A stretch of 64,000 nt of DNA from Paenibacillus silvae (GCF_014639235.1 NZ_BMFU01000006.1:1-64000); one strand, 5' to 3'; positions 50,906 to 60,662 are shown, counted from the first letter of the stretch. Notes: a model not told the origin generated them from the sequence alone. Numbers and translations are program-made.

Positions 50906-52207
50906 TTATTTTTTCAAACTATCCCAGTTCTGCTGCAAGCCATCAAGCAATGCCTTTTTGTCAGACTTACCTGCTACATATGCCTGAATTGTGCTGCCGA
51001 ACTCTTGCGGAACCCCTTCAGGGAAACGGCTGAAGTTCCAGCTTAATGTTTTGTTGGCCTGACTGTATTTCATGATATCTGTCGCCAGATCACCCAGCTC
51101 CTCCTCAGAAGCCTGAATCGAACTGAATGCCGGGATAAACTTGAATTCTTTCGTCAAATACTGCTTGCCAATATCGGATGTAACAAGCCAGTCCAGAAAT
51201 GCTTTAGCTTCGGTTTTCACTTGGGAGTTTTTGTTCACAACCCAGTTGTTAGGTACGCCTACAAACAGCTTGTCGTTAGGTTCATTTGTGATGGGCATTG
51301 GCAGAATGCCCAGATTCAAGTCCGGGTTGATACCGTCAATCTGCACCTGTGTCCAGTTCCCCTGCTGCATCATCGCCGCCTCGCCGCTGGCAAACAGCGT
51401 TACCTGTGTGTTGTAGTCTGTCGTCAGCGGGTTTTTGTTGCTGTATTTCAGCGTCAGGTCCAGCAGATTCAGCCATTCATCAAACACAGGGTTGCCTGGA
51501 ATCTTCTCTGTGCCTTCGTTCAGTCCTTGAATGAATTTTACCGGGTCCGCCTGATTCGCAAAGGCTACATTGACGTTGTGATTTCCCAGCACCCACCACT
51601 CCTGATAACCGTTGGAGAATGGTGTAATGCCTGCATCCTGAAGCTTCTTCGCCGCTTGATCCAGCTGTTCCAGCGTTGTCGGGATTTCTGTAATGCCCGC
51701 TTTGGCGAACAGATCCTTGTTATAAATAAAACCGTACCCTTCCAGCGCGAGCGGCTGTCCATACAGCTTGCCATCCTTGGTCATTGGCTCTTTGGCAACT
51801 TCCAGTACATCCTTGACCCATGGCTCGTCGGACAGGTCCTCCAGATATTCAAGCCAGGTATCCAGTTCACGGTATCCACCTACGTTGAAAATGTCCGGCT
51901 GTTCGCCTGCCGCAAACTTGGCTTTGAGCGCTGCACCATAGTCACTTCCGCCCCCTACTGTCTGAATATCCAGCTTGATGCCTGGATGGGAAGATTCATA
52001 TTCAGCTTTGAGACGATTAAGTGCTTCAGCAATTTCAACTTTGTATTGGAAAATTTTTATCGTTTTGGTGCCAGCCGCAGCTTCACCGCCGCCATTCTGA
52101 GCATCTGTATTTACGGGACTGCCGCTCTTGTCACCATTCCCGCACCCTGCAAGCATCACCGAAAAAGCAATTAACATCAGCAGCGTTAACTTTGTCATTC
52201 TTTTCAT
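50906..52207 (-). CDS. Extracellular sugar-binding lipoprotein (ABC importer)
   Basis: 433 residues. The lipoprotein signal ends LMLAGCGNG (lipobox LAGC). The rest is a type 1 solute-binding protein: IKIFQYKVEIAEALNRLKAE at the start, GEQPDIFNVGGYRELDTW, and YGQPLALEGYGFIYNKDLFA (the family's GYGFIYNKDLF). Works with the two permeases upstream for a carbohydrate. A possible cre site is upstream, and a long structured gap separates it from the permease genes, so it may have its own promoter. Confidence 0.92.
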   Translation of the reverse strand: MKRMTKLTLLMLIAFSVMLAGCGNGDKSGSPVNTDAQNGGGEAAAGTKTIKIFQYKVEIAEALNRLKAEYESSHPGIKLDIQTVGGGSDYGAALKAKFAAGEQPDIFNVGGYRELDTWLEYLEDLSDEPWVKDVLEVAKEPMTKDGKLYGQPLALEGYGFIYNKDLFAKAGITEIPTTLEQLDQAAKKLQDAGITPFSNGYQEWWVLGNHNVNVAFANQADPVKFIQGLNEGTEKIPGNPVFDEWLNLLDLTLKYSNKNPLTTDYNTQVTLFASGEAAMMQQGNWTQVQIDGINPDLNLGILPMPITNEPNDKLFVGVPNNWVVNKNSQVKTEAKAFLDWLVTSDIGKQYLTKEFKFIPAFSSIQASEEELGDLATDIMKYSQANKTLSWNFSRFPEGVPQEFGSTIQAYVAGKSDKKALLDGLQQNWDSLKK

Positions 52208-52767
52208 AGATACACTCTCCCCTGTCGTAGTTTCAGTATAACCGCTTACTCGTTCTTCCTCTCTTGCTCTGACCTGCTTTTACTTCAAATGACCCATGCT
52301 TTGTCCTCTTCTTCTCTTTAATACTATATAGATGAACCGACACATTCACACAATGTGTGCATGCGCAGCTGATCTTAGATTAAGAAGTTACACAATCCGC
52401 TCCCATGACGGAACAACCTTGAGAGTAGCAGTTATCCCCAGCTTTTTTCGATTTCCTTTGCAATACTCTTTCATGAGATTATAAGTCCACATTGCATTTG
52501 TAATCCCATGTTTAAGAGCCCTGTTCCAGCCCATCTGCCCAAGCCCTGCGGGCAGATGGGCCCTTTGCCACCTCCGTGCGTGGCACGGAGCGGAGGCTTT
52601 ATGATGCGCTGGAGGAGCGGAGCGTTCGCCTTTGATACTCGGGGGCTTCCTTGCTCTCATACATTCAGGCCCCCGAGGAGCAACAGCGACCAGAAGCGCT
52701 CATAAAGCCGGAGCGACCAGCCATCGCACTCCCTCACACATAATGCCGGAGCGACCTGCCATCGCAC
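52208..52767. other. Structured intergenic gap within the importer locus
   Basis: About 560 nt with several strong stem-loops: CCCATCTGCCC / GGGCAGATGGG (52529-52560), CTCCGTGC / GCACGGAG, and CGGGGGC / GCCCCCG with a 20-nt loop. A direct repeat GCCGGAGCGACC(A/T)GCCATC is present twice, 38-45 nt apart, the second abutting the permease stop codon. A minus-strand open frame (52388-52660) shows no family and is not called. The region is more GC-rich and structured than its neighbours. Confidence 0.5.
52235..52250 (-). promoter_or_regulatory. Candidate cre (CcpA) site
   Basis: AGTAAGCGGTTATACT on the minus strand matches 12 of 14 positions of the catabolite-responsive element TGWNANCGNTNWCA, 28 nt upstream of the solute-binding-protein start. 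Binding is inferred. Confidence 0.35.
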
Positions 52768-53604
52768 TCACCCCTTCACGGACCCCGCAGTAATACCCTG
52801 GATAATATACTTCTGCATGAGCAGGAAGAAAATAATGATTGGCATGATGCCCAGCACCAGAGCCGGCAGTGCGAGATCCCACTGCTTCGTATATTGACCG
52901 AACAGCGCAAAGGTTGCGATCGGAATAGTGCGCAGATTGGAGCTTTGCAGGATCAGGGAAGGAAGCAGATAGTCATTCCAGATCCAGAGTGTATTCAGAA
53001 TAATGACGGTTACATACATCGGCTTCATCAGCGGGAAAACAATCCGGAAGAATACCCCGTATACCGAGCTTCCATCAACCCGGGCAGCCTCTTCAATCTC
53101 CAGAGGAACCGATTTGACGAAGCCGTGAAACAGAAAGATCGACATTGGGGCCCCGAACCCGAGATAACAGATGATCAGTCCACCCAGACTGTCGATCAGC
53201 CCCAGATTGCTGGTTACCGTAACAAGTGGAATCATGATAGACTGAAACGGAATCACCATCGCAGCGATGAACAAGCCGAACAGAATCCGGTTAAACCGTG
53301 TATTGCTGCGTACCATGCGGTATGCGGCCATAGAGCTGATCAGCACGAGCAGCAGATTGCTGACAATCGTTACGATTAGCGAATTGATGAGCGCTGACGG
53401 AAAGCTGATTTTCTCCCAGGCATTAGCATAATTGCCCCATTGGAATGCCTCCGGCCATGCAGCCGAGTTGGTGAGCAGATCACCAAACGTTTTGACCGAG
53501 TTCACAAACAGGAAGTAAAACGGAATCAGGAACAATAAGCCGATAAGCACCATGACAATCTCAGTGATCACAGTACCGAAACGGTAATTTTTCGTTGTCT
53601 CCAT
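52768..53604 (-). CDS. Carbohydrate ABC transporter permease (MalG type)
   Basis: 278 residues with six helices and the EAA loop EIEEAARVDGSSVYGVFFRIVF, MalG-type. The start overlaps the upstream permease stop by one nucleotide (TGATG), so the two are coupled. The C-terminal MQKYIIQGITAGSVKG is typical of the family. Confidence 0.93.
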   Translation of the reverse strand: METTKNYRFGTVITEIVMVLIGLLFLIPFYFLFVNSVKTFGDLLTNSAAWPEAFQWGNYANAWEKISFPSALINSLIVTIVSNLLLVLISSMAAYRMVRSNTRFNRILFGLFIAAMVIPFQSIMIPLVTVTSNLGLIDSLGGLIICYLGFGAPMSIFLFHGFVKSVPLEIEEAARVDGSSVYGVFFRIVFPLMKPMYVTVIILNTLWIWNDYLLPSLILQSSNLRTIPIATFALFGQYTKQWDLALPALVLGIMPIIIFFLLMQKYIIQGITAGSVKG

Positions 53605-54485
53605 CAGGCTTCTACCTCCTTGCTCTTCGTCACACGTACCTGAACCATCGTGATGATTGCTACAATGATAAAGAATATAAATGCTTTCGCGGTTCCAATA
53701 CCGTATCGGTTGTTAACAAAGGCTTCGTTATAGATGTTCAGTGCAACCGACTCGGTTGATCCAAACGGACCACCCTTGGTGAGCGACAGGTTGAGATCGA
53801 ACATTTTGAAGGACCAGGAGATCGCCAGGAACAAACAGATCGTTACACCAGGCATAATGAGTGGTAAAATAATGCTCCGTAACACCTGCCAGCGGCTGGC
53901 TCCATCAATTTCAGCGGCCTCCAGCAGATCAGGGGATACATTCGTCAATGATGAGATGTAGATAACCATCAGATATCCAGCGGTCTGCCATACAAATACG
54001 ATCACAATTCCCCAGAAGGCTGTCGGTTCATCGCCCAGCCACGGGAGGTTGAAAAAGGACCAGCCGGTCACGTCGCCTACTGCTGAAAACCCTTTCACAA
54101 ATATGAACTGCCAGATAAAGCCGAGCAACAGCCCGCCGATGACGTTAGGCATAAAAAAGATAGTACGCAGCACATTTCTCGTCTTGAGCGGTTTGGTCAG
54201 AAAATAAGCCAGAAAAAAACCGATCACATTGGTGAGAAGCACCCCCACCACAGTAAAGCGTACCGTAAACCAGAACGCGGTCTGAAACTTGGGATCGTTT
54301 GCAAAAATATGCACGAAATTATCAAGCCCTACCCAGTTAACGCTGGCAGATACCCCGTTCCAGTCCGTGAAGGAATACACCATGCCAAGCAGGAAAGGGA
54401 CCACGATGATGAGAATAAAAAATACAACGGAGGGACCCACGAACACAAGCTGCTGTAACAGCTGTGAAGACTTGCGATGCTTCAT
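53604..54485 (-). CDS. Carbohydrate ABC transporter permease (MalF type)
   Basis: 293 residues from the start at 54485, with GGGGAG 7-8 nt upstream; the open frame back to 55037 is spurious, overlapping the divergent kinase. Six helices, with an EAA loop LLEAAEIDGASRWQVLRSIIL and the start QLLQQLVFVGPSVVFFILII. Forms the channel with the MalG-type subunit for a carbohydrate. No ATPase gene is present; such importers often share a common MsmX-like ATPase. Confidence 0.93.
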   Translation of the reverse strand: MKHRKSSQLLQQLVFVGPSVVFFILIIVVPFLLGMVYSFTDWNGVSASVNWVGLDNFVHIFANDPKFQTAFWFTVRFTVVGVLLTNVIGFFLAYFLTKPLKTRNVLRTIFFMPNVIGGLLLGFIWQFIFVKGFSAVGDVTGWSFFNLPWLGDEPTAFWGIVIVFVWQTAGYLMVIYISSLTNVSPDLLEAAEIDGASRWQVLRSIILPLIMPGVTICLFLAISWSFKMFDLNLSLTKGGPFGSTESVALNIYNEAFVNNRYGIGTAKAFIFFIIVAIITMVQVRVTKSKEVEA

Positions 54486-54629
54486 ATCGTTCTCCCCTTC
54501 TATAGATGGATGATATTGGTCTCTTTTTTTATTAAACTCCAAAATCGTGAAGGGAAACACCGACACTCGTGAACAGTTGGGTGTAAAATATTGTCCTCTC
54601 TTGACGAGCAGCCAGAAGGGGTGTAACTG
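54486..54629. promoter_or_regulatory. Divergent promoter region of importer and kinase
   Basis: 144 nt between divergent starts. It should hold both promoters and the YesN-type regulator site. No clear palindrome is seen. Confidence 0.35.
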
Positions 54630-56465
54630 ATGTCCAAATATTACAGTATCCGCACCAAGCTGATTGCCTTTATGCTGATTGCAACCACTATCCCGCTGCT
54701 GACGTCCATCAGCATGACGTTTATCCAAACCAAGACAGCCTTGCGGGAACAGGCCTTGGAAGAGAACAAACGTCTTATCTATCAGGCTTCGACAAATCTC
54801 AACAATTACGTTGATAATGTGGCACGAGCCTCGCTCACCGTATACAATGACCCTAACTTCCTGCGCAATCTCGCCAAACTCCCGGGTGATTACCGGGCTG
54901 TTGCCGAGGTGTATACCACGTTGCAAACGATCAAGGCCGCTGTACCGGATGTATTTCAGCTTTACCTGCATTCCTTTGCATCCAACCAGTCCACCTTGAT
55001 TACAAGCCCTTTTCCGAAACGGGAGGGACGCAAGCAAGCCTATTCCGATTCACTGCATGGCCAGGCAGGGTCAGGAAGCTCCGATATCTGGGTGGAATCC
55101 GCACATATGAGCCATACCTATGGCTTCAAGGCCGCTTCTCCCGATGATTCACCAAGAACGGTCATAACCTTGCATCGAATCATTCGGGACATCCCTTCCC
55201 CTGAACGACTTGGTGTGCTGGCTATTGACCTTAACATGAACAGCATTGCTGCAATCTGCAGCAGACTGTATGATCCGGACAAAGAACAGATCTATGTCGT
55301 GGATGGGCAGAATCGGATTGTCTATCAAGGACGCACTGAGGTACAAGGGGCGGGTGATGCCAATCATCTGCAATCGGTGGCAGCGAACGCACTGCGGGAC
55401 GGTCAGGCTCATACCGGTGAAGCGCGGATTGCAGAGGGGCATTTCGAGCAGGATCATTCGATGTATGTATATCAGCAGCTCGGAAACAGCTATGCAGACT
55501 GGACCATCGTGAAACAGATTCCTAACGAAACGTTATATGCAAGAGCTACTTCGCTCACCTGGAATAATGCCATGATTGCCATTGCAGCGCTTGTACTTGT
55601 AATCGTCGCAACCTTGTTTATTTCCATTCGCATTACAGGTCCGCTCAAACAGCTGATGCGGTATATGAACCAGATTCAGGCAGGTCGCCTGCATGTGGAT
55701 ATTCACCTGTCGAGCCGGGATGAATTCGGGGTACTTGCTAGACATTTTCGGGATATGATGGATACGGTCAATAACCTTATTTTGCGGGAATACCAGCTTG
55801 AGCTTGCTAACAAGACCAATCAGCTCAAAGCGTTACAAGCACAGATTCACCCACATTTTCTCTACAACACCTTGCAGTCGATCGGTACACTGGCGCTGCA
55901 GCAGCAAGGAAAACGAGCTTATACCCTGCTATCTTCTCTATCCAAAATGCTTCGCTACAGCATGCGGGACCAGACCTGTGTAACTCTTCGTGAAGAAGCG
56001 GAACATGCCCGGTTGTATCTGGAGCTTCAGCAGGAACGCTTCGGTGAACGCCTTGAAGTGCAGATGCAATTTGCCGAGGATACCTTATCTGTACAGATGC
56101 CCCGGATGACACTGCAGCCGTTAATTGAAAATTACTTTAAACATGGTGCAGATATACAGCCAGGAAAAGGCTACATCTCCATCACCAGCCGCTTCGTAAA
56201 TGAACACTGGATTGAAATTGAATTGATCAACAATGGACCCGCTATTCCTGAAGACAAACTCAGTGAAATCCGAGGCTGGCTTCAACCACAGGAAACAGCA
56301 ACGGAAATGATGCAGGAATCCGAAATGACGGAATCCATCGGCCTTCGAAACGTTGCACGCAGACTTGCCCTGAACTCCCACCCGGACAAACCTGCCAGAA
56401 TCGAAATGCATAATATCCGGTCAGGCGGTGTGAAACTTCTAGTCAAACTATATGCGGGAGAGTGA
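54630..56465 (+). CDS. Sensor histidine kinase (YesM type)
   Basis: 611 residues. TM1 is LIAFMLIATTIPLLTSISMTF, an extracellular sensor of about 265 residues follows, TM2 is AMIAIAALVLVIVATLFISI (about 308-330), then HAMP and the HisKA of the 7TMR-LytS type (LKALQAQIHPHFLYNTLQSI, His in QIHPHF). The ATPase has the N-box PLIENYFKHGA and the G2-type GLRNVARRLAL. It pairs with the downstream YesN-type regulator. Divergent to the sugar importer, it probably senses the sugar and induces it. Confidence 0.92.
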   Translation: MSKYYSIRTKLIAFMLIATTIPLLTSISMTFIQTKTALREQALEENKRLIYQASTNLNNYVDNVARASLTVYNDPNFLRNLAKLPGDYRAVAEVYTTLQTIKAAVPDVFQLYLHSFASNQSTLITSPFPKREGRKQAYSDSLHGQAGSGSSDIWVESAHMSHTYGFKAASPDDSPRTVITLHRIIRDIPSPERLGVLAIDLNMNSIAAICSRLYDPDKEQIYVVDGQNRIVYQGRTEVQGAGDANHLQSVAANALRDGQAHTGEARIAEGHFEQDHSMYVYQQLGNSYADWTIVKQIPNETLYARATSLTWNNAMIAIAALVLVIVATLFISIRITGPLKQLMRYMNQIQAGRLHVDIHLSSRDEFGVLARHFRDMMDTVNNLILREYQLELANKTNQLKALQAQIHPHFLYNTLQSIGTLALQQQGKRAYTLLSSLSKMLRYSMRDQTCVTLREEAEHARLYLELQQERFGERLEVQMQFAEDTLSVQMPRMTLQPLIENYFKHGADIQPGKGYISITSRFVNEHWIEIELINNGPAIPEDKLSEIRGWLQPQETATEMMQESEMTESIGLRNVARRLALNSHPDKPARIEMHNIRSGGVKLLVKLYAGE

Positions 56466-56470
56466 ACTAC

Positions 56471-58099
56471 ATGAAAGCACTGCTTGTCGATGATGAACAA
56501 CATGTCCGTCATGCCATCCAGCTTCTCGGTAATTGGGAGGAACTAGGCATAGACATATTGCTGGAAGCAGCAGATGGACACGAAGCAATCGAAGCGATTA
56601 CAGCACATCAGCCGGAAATCATACTTAGTGATATGCGCATGCCTGGCAAGGATGGCATGGCATTGCTTGAATGGATATCAGCTCATAACCCCCACAGTAA
56701 GGTCATTGTCATCAGCGGGTATGACGACTTTGAACTGGTCAGGCACGCCATCCGCCACGGCGGCATGGATTATTTGCTGAAGCCCGTTGAGGCCGAAGAA
56801 TTGAATGCCTCTTTGCTCAAGGCGGTTAAGGCCTGGATGGATGAGGAGACTTCACGTACAGAATCTGCCAGACAGTCCATCGTCGTGAACCGGATGCGGC
56901 CGCATTATCAGGATCGTCTGCTGACAGAGCTGGCGATCGGCAGAGGCAGCAGATCCGCGCACATTCAGCGTTTACAGGAGGAATTGAATCTGCCCTGCCA
57001 TATTCCGGCATGCAGCGTGGCCGTCACCAGCCTGTCGCATCTGGATGCCGATTGTCTGGCTAAATATCGCAGCCAGCCGGACCTGCTGATATTCTCGGTG
57101 CTGAATGTCTGCGCAGAGATGCTGAGCACTCCGGCAGAAGGTGTTAGTTTCCATCAGCTTAATCAGCCTGATGAAATTGTGCTGCTTCACTGGGGTTCGC
57201 AGTCCTCACTGGAACACATTCTTGGTACCATTAATGATGGATTGGAGCAGACCATTCAGCGCCGGCTTCATTTTGGCATATCGTCTTGTCAGAACTACCC
57301 TGATGGCATATCAGCAGCCTACCTGGAAGCTAGCTCCACATTGTGGAGGCGTAATATTTTGCTCACACGTCAGCGTATTCACGCCACCACAGAAACGACT
57401 AGCAGAAATAAAGGCAAGCGGCTCACCTCCTTCGAAGAGTCCATGCGTATTGCAGCCATGAGCTGTCGCGCTGCCAGTGTGTCTGCTGCCGTGGCTGAGT
57501 GGCTTGATCCGTTCACAGAGCTTGAGGCCATCAGCGCAGAGCAGCTGCAGCTGTGGATTCAGGAACTGGAATGGATGCTGGACCGCTGGTTGGAAGACAG
57601 AGAACATACTACCGTTCATGAAGAAGAATCTGATGAAGAACAAGAGCCTCCGCTCACCGAGCTCCCGTTTGATTCTGAAGGATTGCTCTCCTTTTCTCTG
57701 CTTCGATCTTTGCTGGAGCACCGTCTGCTCGCAGCCGGGAAAGCAATTACCGCTCAGCATCACACCGATCCTGATCCGATGACTGAAATTGCGCGCTACA
57801 TGGACGCTCATTATCAGGAGGACTTGTCATTACAGCAGATCGCCGCACGTTTCTACCTGAGCAGAGAGTACATCTCCCGCAAATTCAAACAGCAGTTCGG
57901 GCTGAACTGGTCGGAATATCTGGGTAAGCTGCGAATTAACAACGCCAAGCTGCTGCTGCATAATCCGTCACTTCGAGTTGCTGCGATCTCGGAGATGGTT
58001 GGTTTTCAGGATGAGAAATATTTCAGCAAGGTGTTCAAAAAGATCGAAGGCATTACCCCTGCCGAATATCGCAAAACGGTAATACACACAGGTACATAA
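56471..58099 (+). CDS. YesN-type response regulator (REC + AraC HTH)
   Basis: About 542 residues. N-terminal receiver LLVDDEQHVRHAIQL, phosphoacceptor Asp in IILSDMRMPGKDG, Thr/Ser switch in IVISGYDDFEL and Lys in YLLKPVEAEE. The middle of about 300 residues is a YesN-type variable region. The C-terminal AraC HTH pair is DLSLQQIAARFYLSREYISR, then LRVAAISEMVGFQDEKYFSKVFKK, ending PAEYRK. The start is ATG 56471, after the kinase TGA. GGGAGAG lies upstream. Confidence 0.92.
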   Translation: MKALLVDDEQHVRHAIQLLGNWEELGIDILLEAADGHEAIEAITAHQPEIILSDMRMPGKDGMALLEWISAHNPHSKVIVISGYDDFELVRHAIRHGGMDYLLKPVEAEELNASLLKAVKAWMDEETSRTESARQSIVVNRMRPHYQDRLLTELAIGRGSRSAHIQRLQEELNLPCHIPACSVAVTSLSHLDADCLAKYRSQPDLLIFSVLNVCAEMLSTPAEGVSFHQLNQPDEIVLLHWGSQSSLEHILGTINDGLEQTIQRRLHFGISSCQNYPDGISAAYLEASSTLWRRNILLTRQRIHATTETTSRNKGKRLTSFEESMRIAAMSCRAASVSAAVAEWLDPFTELEAISAEQLQLWIQELEWMLDRWLEDREHTTVHEEESDEEQEPPLTELPFDSEGLLSFSLLRSLLEHRLLAAGKAITAQHHTDPDPMTEIARYMDAHYQEDLSLQQIAARFYLSREYISRKFKQQFGLNWSEYLGKLRINNAKLLLHNPSLRVAAISEMVGFQDEKYFSKVFKKIEGITPAEYRKTVIHTGT

Positions 58100-58116
58100 C
58101 AAACCTGTTTGCATTG

Positions 58117-58157
58117 AAAAGAGGACTTCCCGACATGATTTGTCAGGAAGTCCTCTT
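58117..58157. terminator. Terminator between YesN-type gene and transporter
   Basis: AAGAGGACTTCC..GACA / TGTC..GGAAGTCCTCTT stem (12 + 4 bp), shared by converging genes. Confidence 0.85.
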
Positions 58158-58183
58158 CACGTAATACCAATCGATCGATTGTT

Positions 58184-59164
58184 TCACCCTCCTTCGGCTT
58201 TCTGATCCCGCAGGACTACGTTAGGTACTAGACGGATATAAATCAGTTCTCCCGCAAGCTCCACCATTGTCTGAGTGACAATGACCGCCGCGGCGATGGA
58301 AGCCCACTCCGGGGATAGCGACAAAGCCAGCGGCAGAACAACCAATGAATTACGGGTGGCAGCACTGAAGATCAGTGCCCGGCCTGCACCCGTATCCAAT
58401 TGGAAGAGCTTTGCAATAATCCGGGATATCAGGGGCATAATGATTAGAAAAGCAACATAGAGCGGTATAACCTCCAGAACGGTCCCCAAATCGTGATAAA
58501 CCTTACCGATCTGCGAGGCAACGACTGCGGTTAAAGCAAGAGCCATCATTGGCACTGGCAGCCATGCTGTAACATTAAGCACTCGTTGTCCAGTCACAGT
58601 TCTTTTGGAGAGAATCTGAGTAAGCACCGCCAGCAGCAGCGGAATCATGATCAGGAATAGGAAAGCCTCTGCAAACGGCCCGGCCTGCATCATACGAGCT
58701 GCATCTGTGCCCAGGAAAAACCAGAGATACACAGGAAGCAGGAGCATCTGTATCACGAACAGCACCGGGGTTGCTGCCAGCACCAATCTCTCATTCCCCC
58801 GTCCCAACTGTGTAAATACGATAACATAATCAATACATGGGGTTAGAAGTACAAGATATACGCCGATCAGAACGGCTGGTGATTGGGGAAACAGAAAGGT
58901 CAGCAGCCAAACAACAACAGGTACAACGATAAAATTAACCACGAGCAGTGCAGACATAAAACGCAGATTCATCCAGGACGCTTTGAGCTCCAGAAAAGGA
59001 ATCTGGACAAACATGCTGTATAACAGCACCGCCAGAATGGGAGACACTGCTTGATGAATAATGTTTCCCGATTCCGGAGCGGAGAGACCTATCCATGCTC
59101 CCGCAAGCAGGGCTGCCACATACAGCCAGGTCTGCTGCTTCTCCATCATCTCTCTAGTAAACAT
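58184..59164 (-). CDS. BASS/SBF-fold transporter (arsenite-permease-like)
   Basis: About 326 residues with ten helices. Marked by VSPILAVLLYSMFVQIPF, LVLLTPCIDYVIVFTQLGRG (the ACR3/SBF core with Cys), and FSAATRNSLVVLPLAL (the second crossover). NCBI-type annotations call such proteins arsenic resistance or bile acid:Na+ symporter-like. No ars regulator is beside it, so the substrate is open. Start ATG 59164 (GGGGGAG upstream). Confidence 0.82.
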   Translation of the reverse strand: MFTREMMEKQQTWLYVAALLAGAWIGLSAPESGNIIHQAVSPILAVLLYSMFVQIPFLELKASWMNLRFMSALLVVNFIVVPVVVWLLTFLFPQSPAVLIGVYLVLLTPCIDYVIVFTQLGRGNERLVLAATPVLFVIQMLLLPVYLWFFLGTDAARMMQAGPFAEAFLFLIMIPLLLAVLTQILSKRTVTGQRVLNVTAWLPVPMMALALTAVVASQIGKVYHDLGTVLEVIPLYVAFLIIMPLISRIIAKLFQLDTGAGRALIFSAATRNSLVVLPLALSLSPEWASIAAAVIVTQTMVELAGELIYIRLVPNVVLRDQKAEGG

Positions 59165-59398
59165 TGGCTCCCCCTTCGTGTGGACCGACATCTTTAGGAA
59201 TATTAAATCCATTTATGGAGTATATTGGGACAGACGGCAGCTTCGTTCCCGTGACACTACTTCAAACCCGTCGCCCCGATAATAACAAGTATCTCATACT
59301 TTTGATGCATCCATTATTAAAACACACCATTCGTGGGTAAATCCTTTGTAGACTGACCCGCGGTTCATTTAAAATCATTAAACTAAGGAGGAAACGCC

Positions 59399-60157
59399 AT
59401 GTCCCGCAACAATCCGTACAAATGGTTAAACGCACTCGGTTTTATAGCTGTTATTATTGTGAACTATCTCTCAAATGCGCTGCCGATTGGGGGCAGGACC
59501 AACAAGGAAGTATCGGACATGTACCCTGTACTGCTGACCCCTTCCGGTTATGCTTTTGCGATCTGGGGCCTGATTTACCTGCTTCTGGCAGGTTTCGTGA
59601 TCTATCAATTTGTTCCTGCATCCTGGAAAAATGATTCAATTACCCGTCTTGGCTACTGGTTTCTTATCAGCTGTGCCTTTAACGTGGCCTGGATCTTTGC
59701 ATTTCAAAATCTGTACATCGGACTCGCGCTGATCATTATCATACTGCTTCTGCTGAGCTTAATTGTATTGTATGTAAGAACACGTGAGATCACCATGCCC
59801 ACCACTGCTGAAATATGGCTTGTCAAACTGCCATTCAGCGTATATCTCGGATGGGTCAGTGTAGCTACGATCGTTAACGCGGCGGTCTTTCTATATAAAA
59901 TCGGTTGGAATGGATTCGGCATCAGTGAAATCGCATGGACAATCATTATGCTGATTGTTGGTTCCATATTGGCTGTGCTGGTCAGCTTCCGATACCGCGA
60001 CAGTGTGTACCCGCTCGTATTTACCTGGGCTTATATCGCCATTGCACTAAAACAAAAGGACGTCACCTCGGTCTATTACACAGGAATCATCCTGGCCATT
60101 GTTCTCGCTGTGTATGCTGTATGGCTGTTCTTCGCCCGTAATAAAGACCGGGATTAA
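59399..60157 (+). CDS. TspO/MBR-related membrane protein
   Basis: 252 residues with six to seven helices. The N-terminus resembles TspO/tryptophan-rich sensory proteins (LLTPSGYAFAIWGLIYLLLA; WFLISCAFNVAWIFAFQNL; LVKLPFSVYLGWVSVATIVN). It is longer than TspO proper (about 160). AAGGAGG precedes the ATG. Function in Bacillales is unknown. Confidence 0.8.
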   Translation: MSRNNPYKWLNALGFIAVIIVNYLSNALPIGGRTNKEVSDMYPVLLTPSGYAFAIWGLIYLLLAGFVIYQFVPASWKNDSITRLGYWFLISCAFNVAWIFAFQNLYIGLALIIIILLLLSLIVLYVRTREITMPTTAEIWLVKLPFSVYLGWVSVATIVNAAVFLYKIGWNGFGISEIAWTIIMLIVGSILAVLVSFRYRDSVYPLVFTWAYIAIALKQKDVTSVYYTGIILAIVLAVYAVWLFFARNKDRD

Positions 60158-60184
60158 ATAACGCCTTCCATTATAAAACAAAAC

Positions 60185-60238
60185 GACAGCAAAAAGCCGA
60201 TCGCGGGTCAATGTACCCTTGAATCGGCTCTTTGCTGT
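60185..60238. terminator. Terminator between TspO-like and ridA
   Basis: AAAGCCGAT / ATCGGCTCTTT with an inner GGGT/ACCC stem; A- and T-rich arms on both sides. Confidence 0.8.
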
Positions 60239-60287
60239 AACATTATGCAGAACAGGATGGCACGCCCGTAACAGGGCGATCCGCATG

Positions 60288-60662
60288 CTATTTCAATGCG
60301 ATAACTTCAATCTCCACCAATGCATCTTTGGGCAGACGTGCAACCTCTACAGCACTACGTGCAGGGTAAGGCTGGGTGAAGAAGCTGCTGTATACTTCAT
60401 TGACCGGGACAAAGTCATTCATGTCTTTGAGAAACACCGTTGTTTTGACCACTTTATCCATGCTAGTGCCTGCCGCTTCCAGGATGGCTTTCACGTTGCT
60501 CAGAGACAAACGAGTCTGCTCCTGAACATCTGCTCCGAATTCACCCGTTTGCGGATTCAGACCAAGCTGACCTGACGTATAGATGAAATCACCTGCATCT
60601 ACCGCCTGACTGTATGGACCGATAGCACCTGGTGCCTGCTCGGTCGAGATTGCTTTTTTCAT
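60288..60662 (-). CDS. ridA: RidA, reactive intermediate/imine deaminase
   Basis: About 124 residues. The typical start is KKAISTEQAPGAIGPYSQAV, and the active-site stretch is PYPARSAVEVARLPKDALVE, with the deaminase Arg (PARSAVEV) and Glu (VEIEVIA). It hydrolyses 2-aminoacrylate and similar imines from Ser/Cys/Thr metabolism. The start 60662 is preceded by AAAGGAG. Compare with the divergent Rid protein at 40052. Confidence 0.93.
   Translation of the reverse strand: MKKAISTEQAPGAIGPYSQAVDAGDFIYTSGQLGLNPQTGEFGADVQEQTRLSLSNVKAILEAAGTSMDKVVKTTVFLKDMNDFVPVNEVYSSFFTQPYPARSAVEVARLPKDALVEIEVIALK

Noticed and set aside
51221..52174. 317-codon plus-strand frame antisense to the solute-binding-protein gene
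   Set aside because: The minus frame has a lipobox and solute-binding-protein signatures; this frame has none.
52388..52660. 90-codon minus-strand frame in the importer gap
   Set aside because: It crosses perfect stem-loops and has no Shine-Dalgarno or family signature; probably non-coding structured sequence.
54486..55037. N-terminal extension of the MalF-type permease to 55037
   Set aside because: It would overlap the divergent kinase gene by over 400 nt and lacks a Shine-Dalgarno; the start at 54485 has one and begins at the expected residue.
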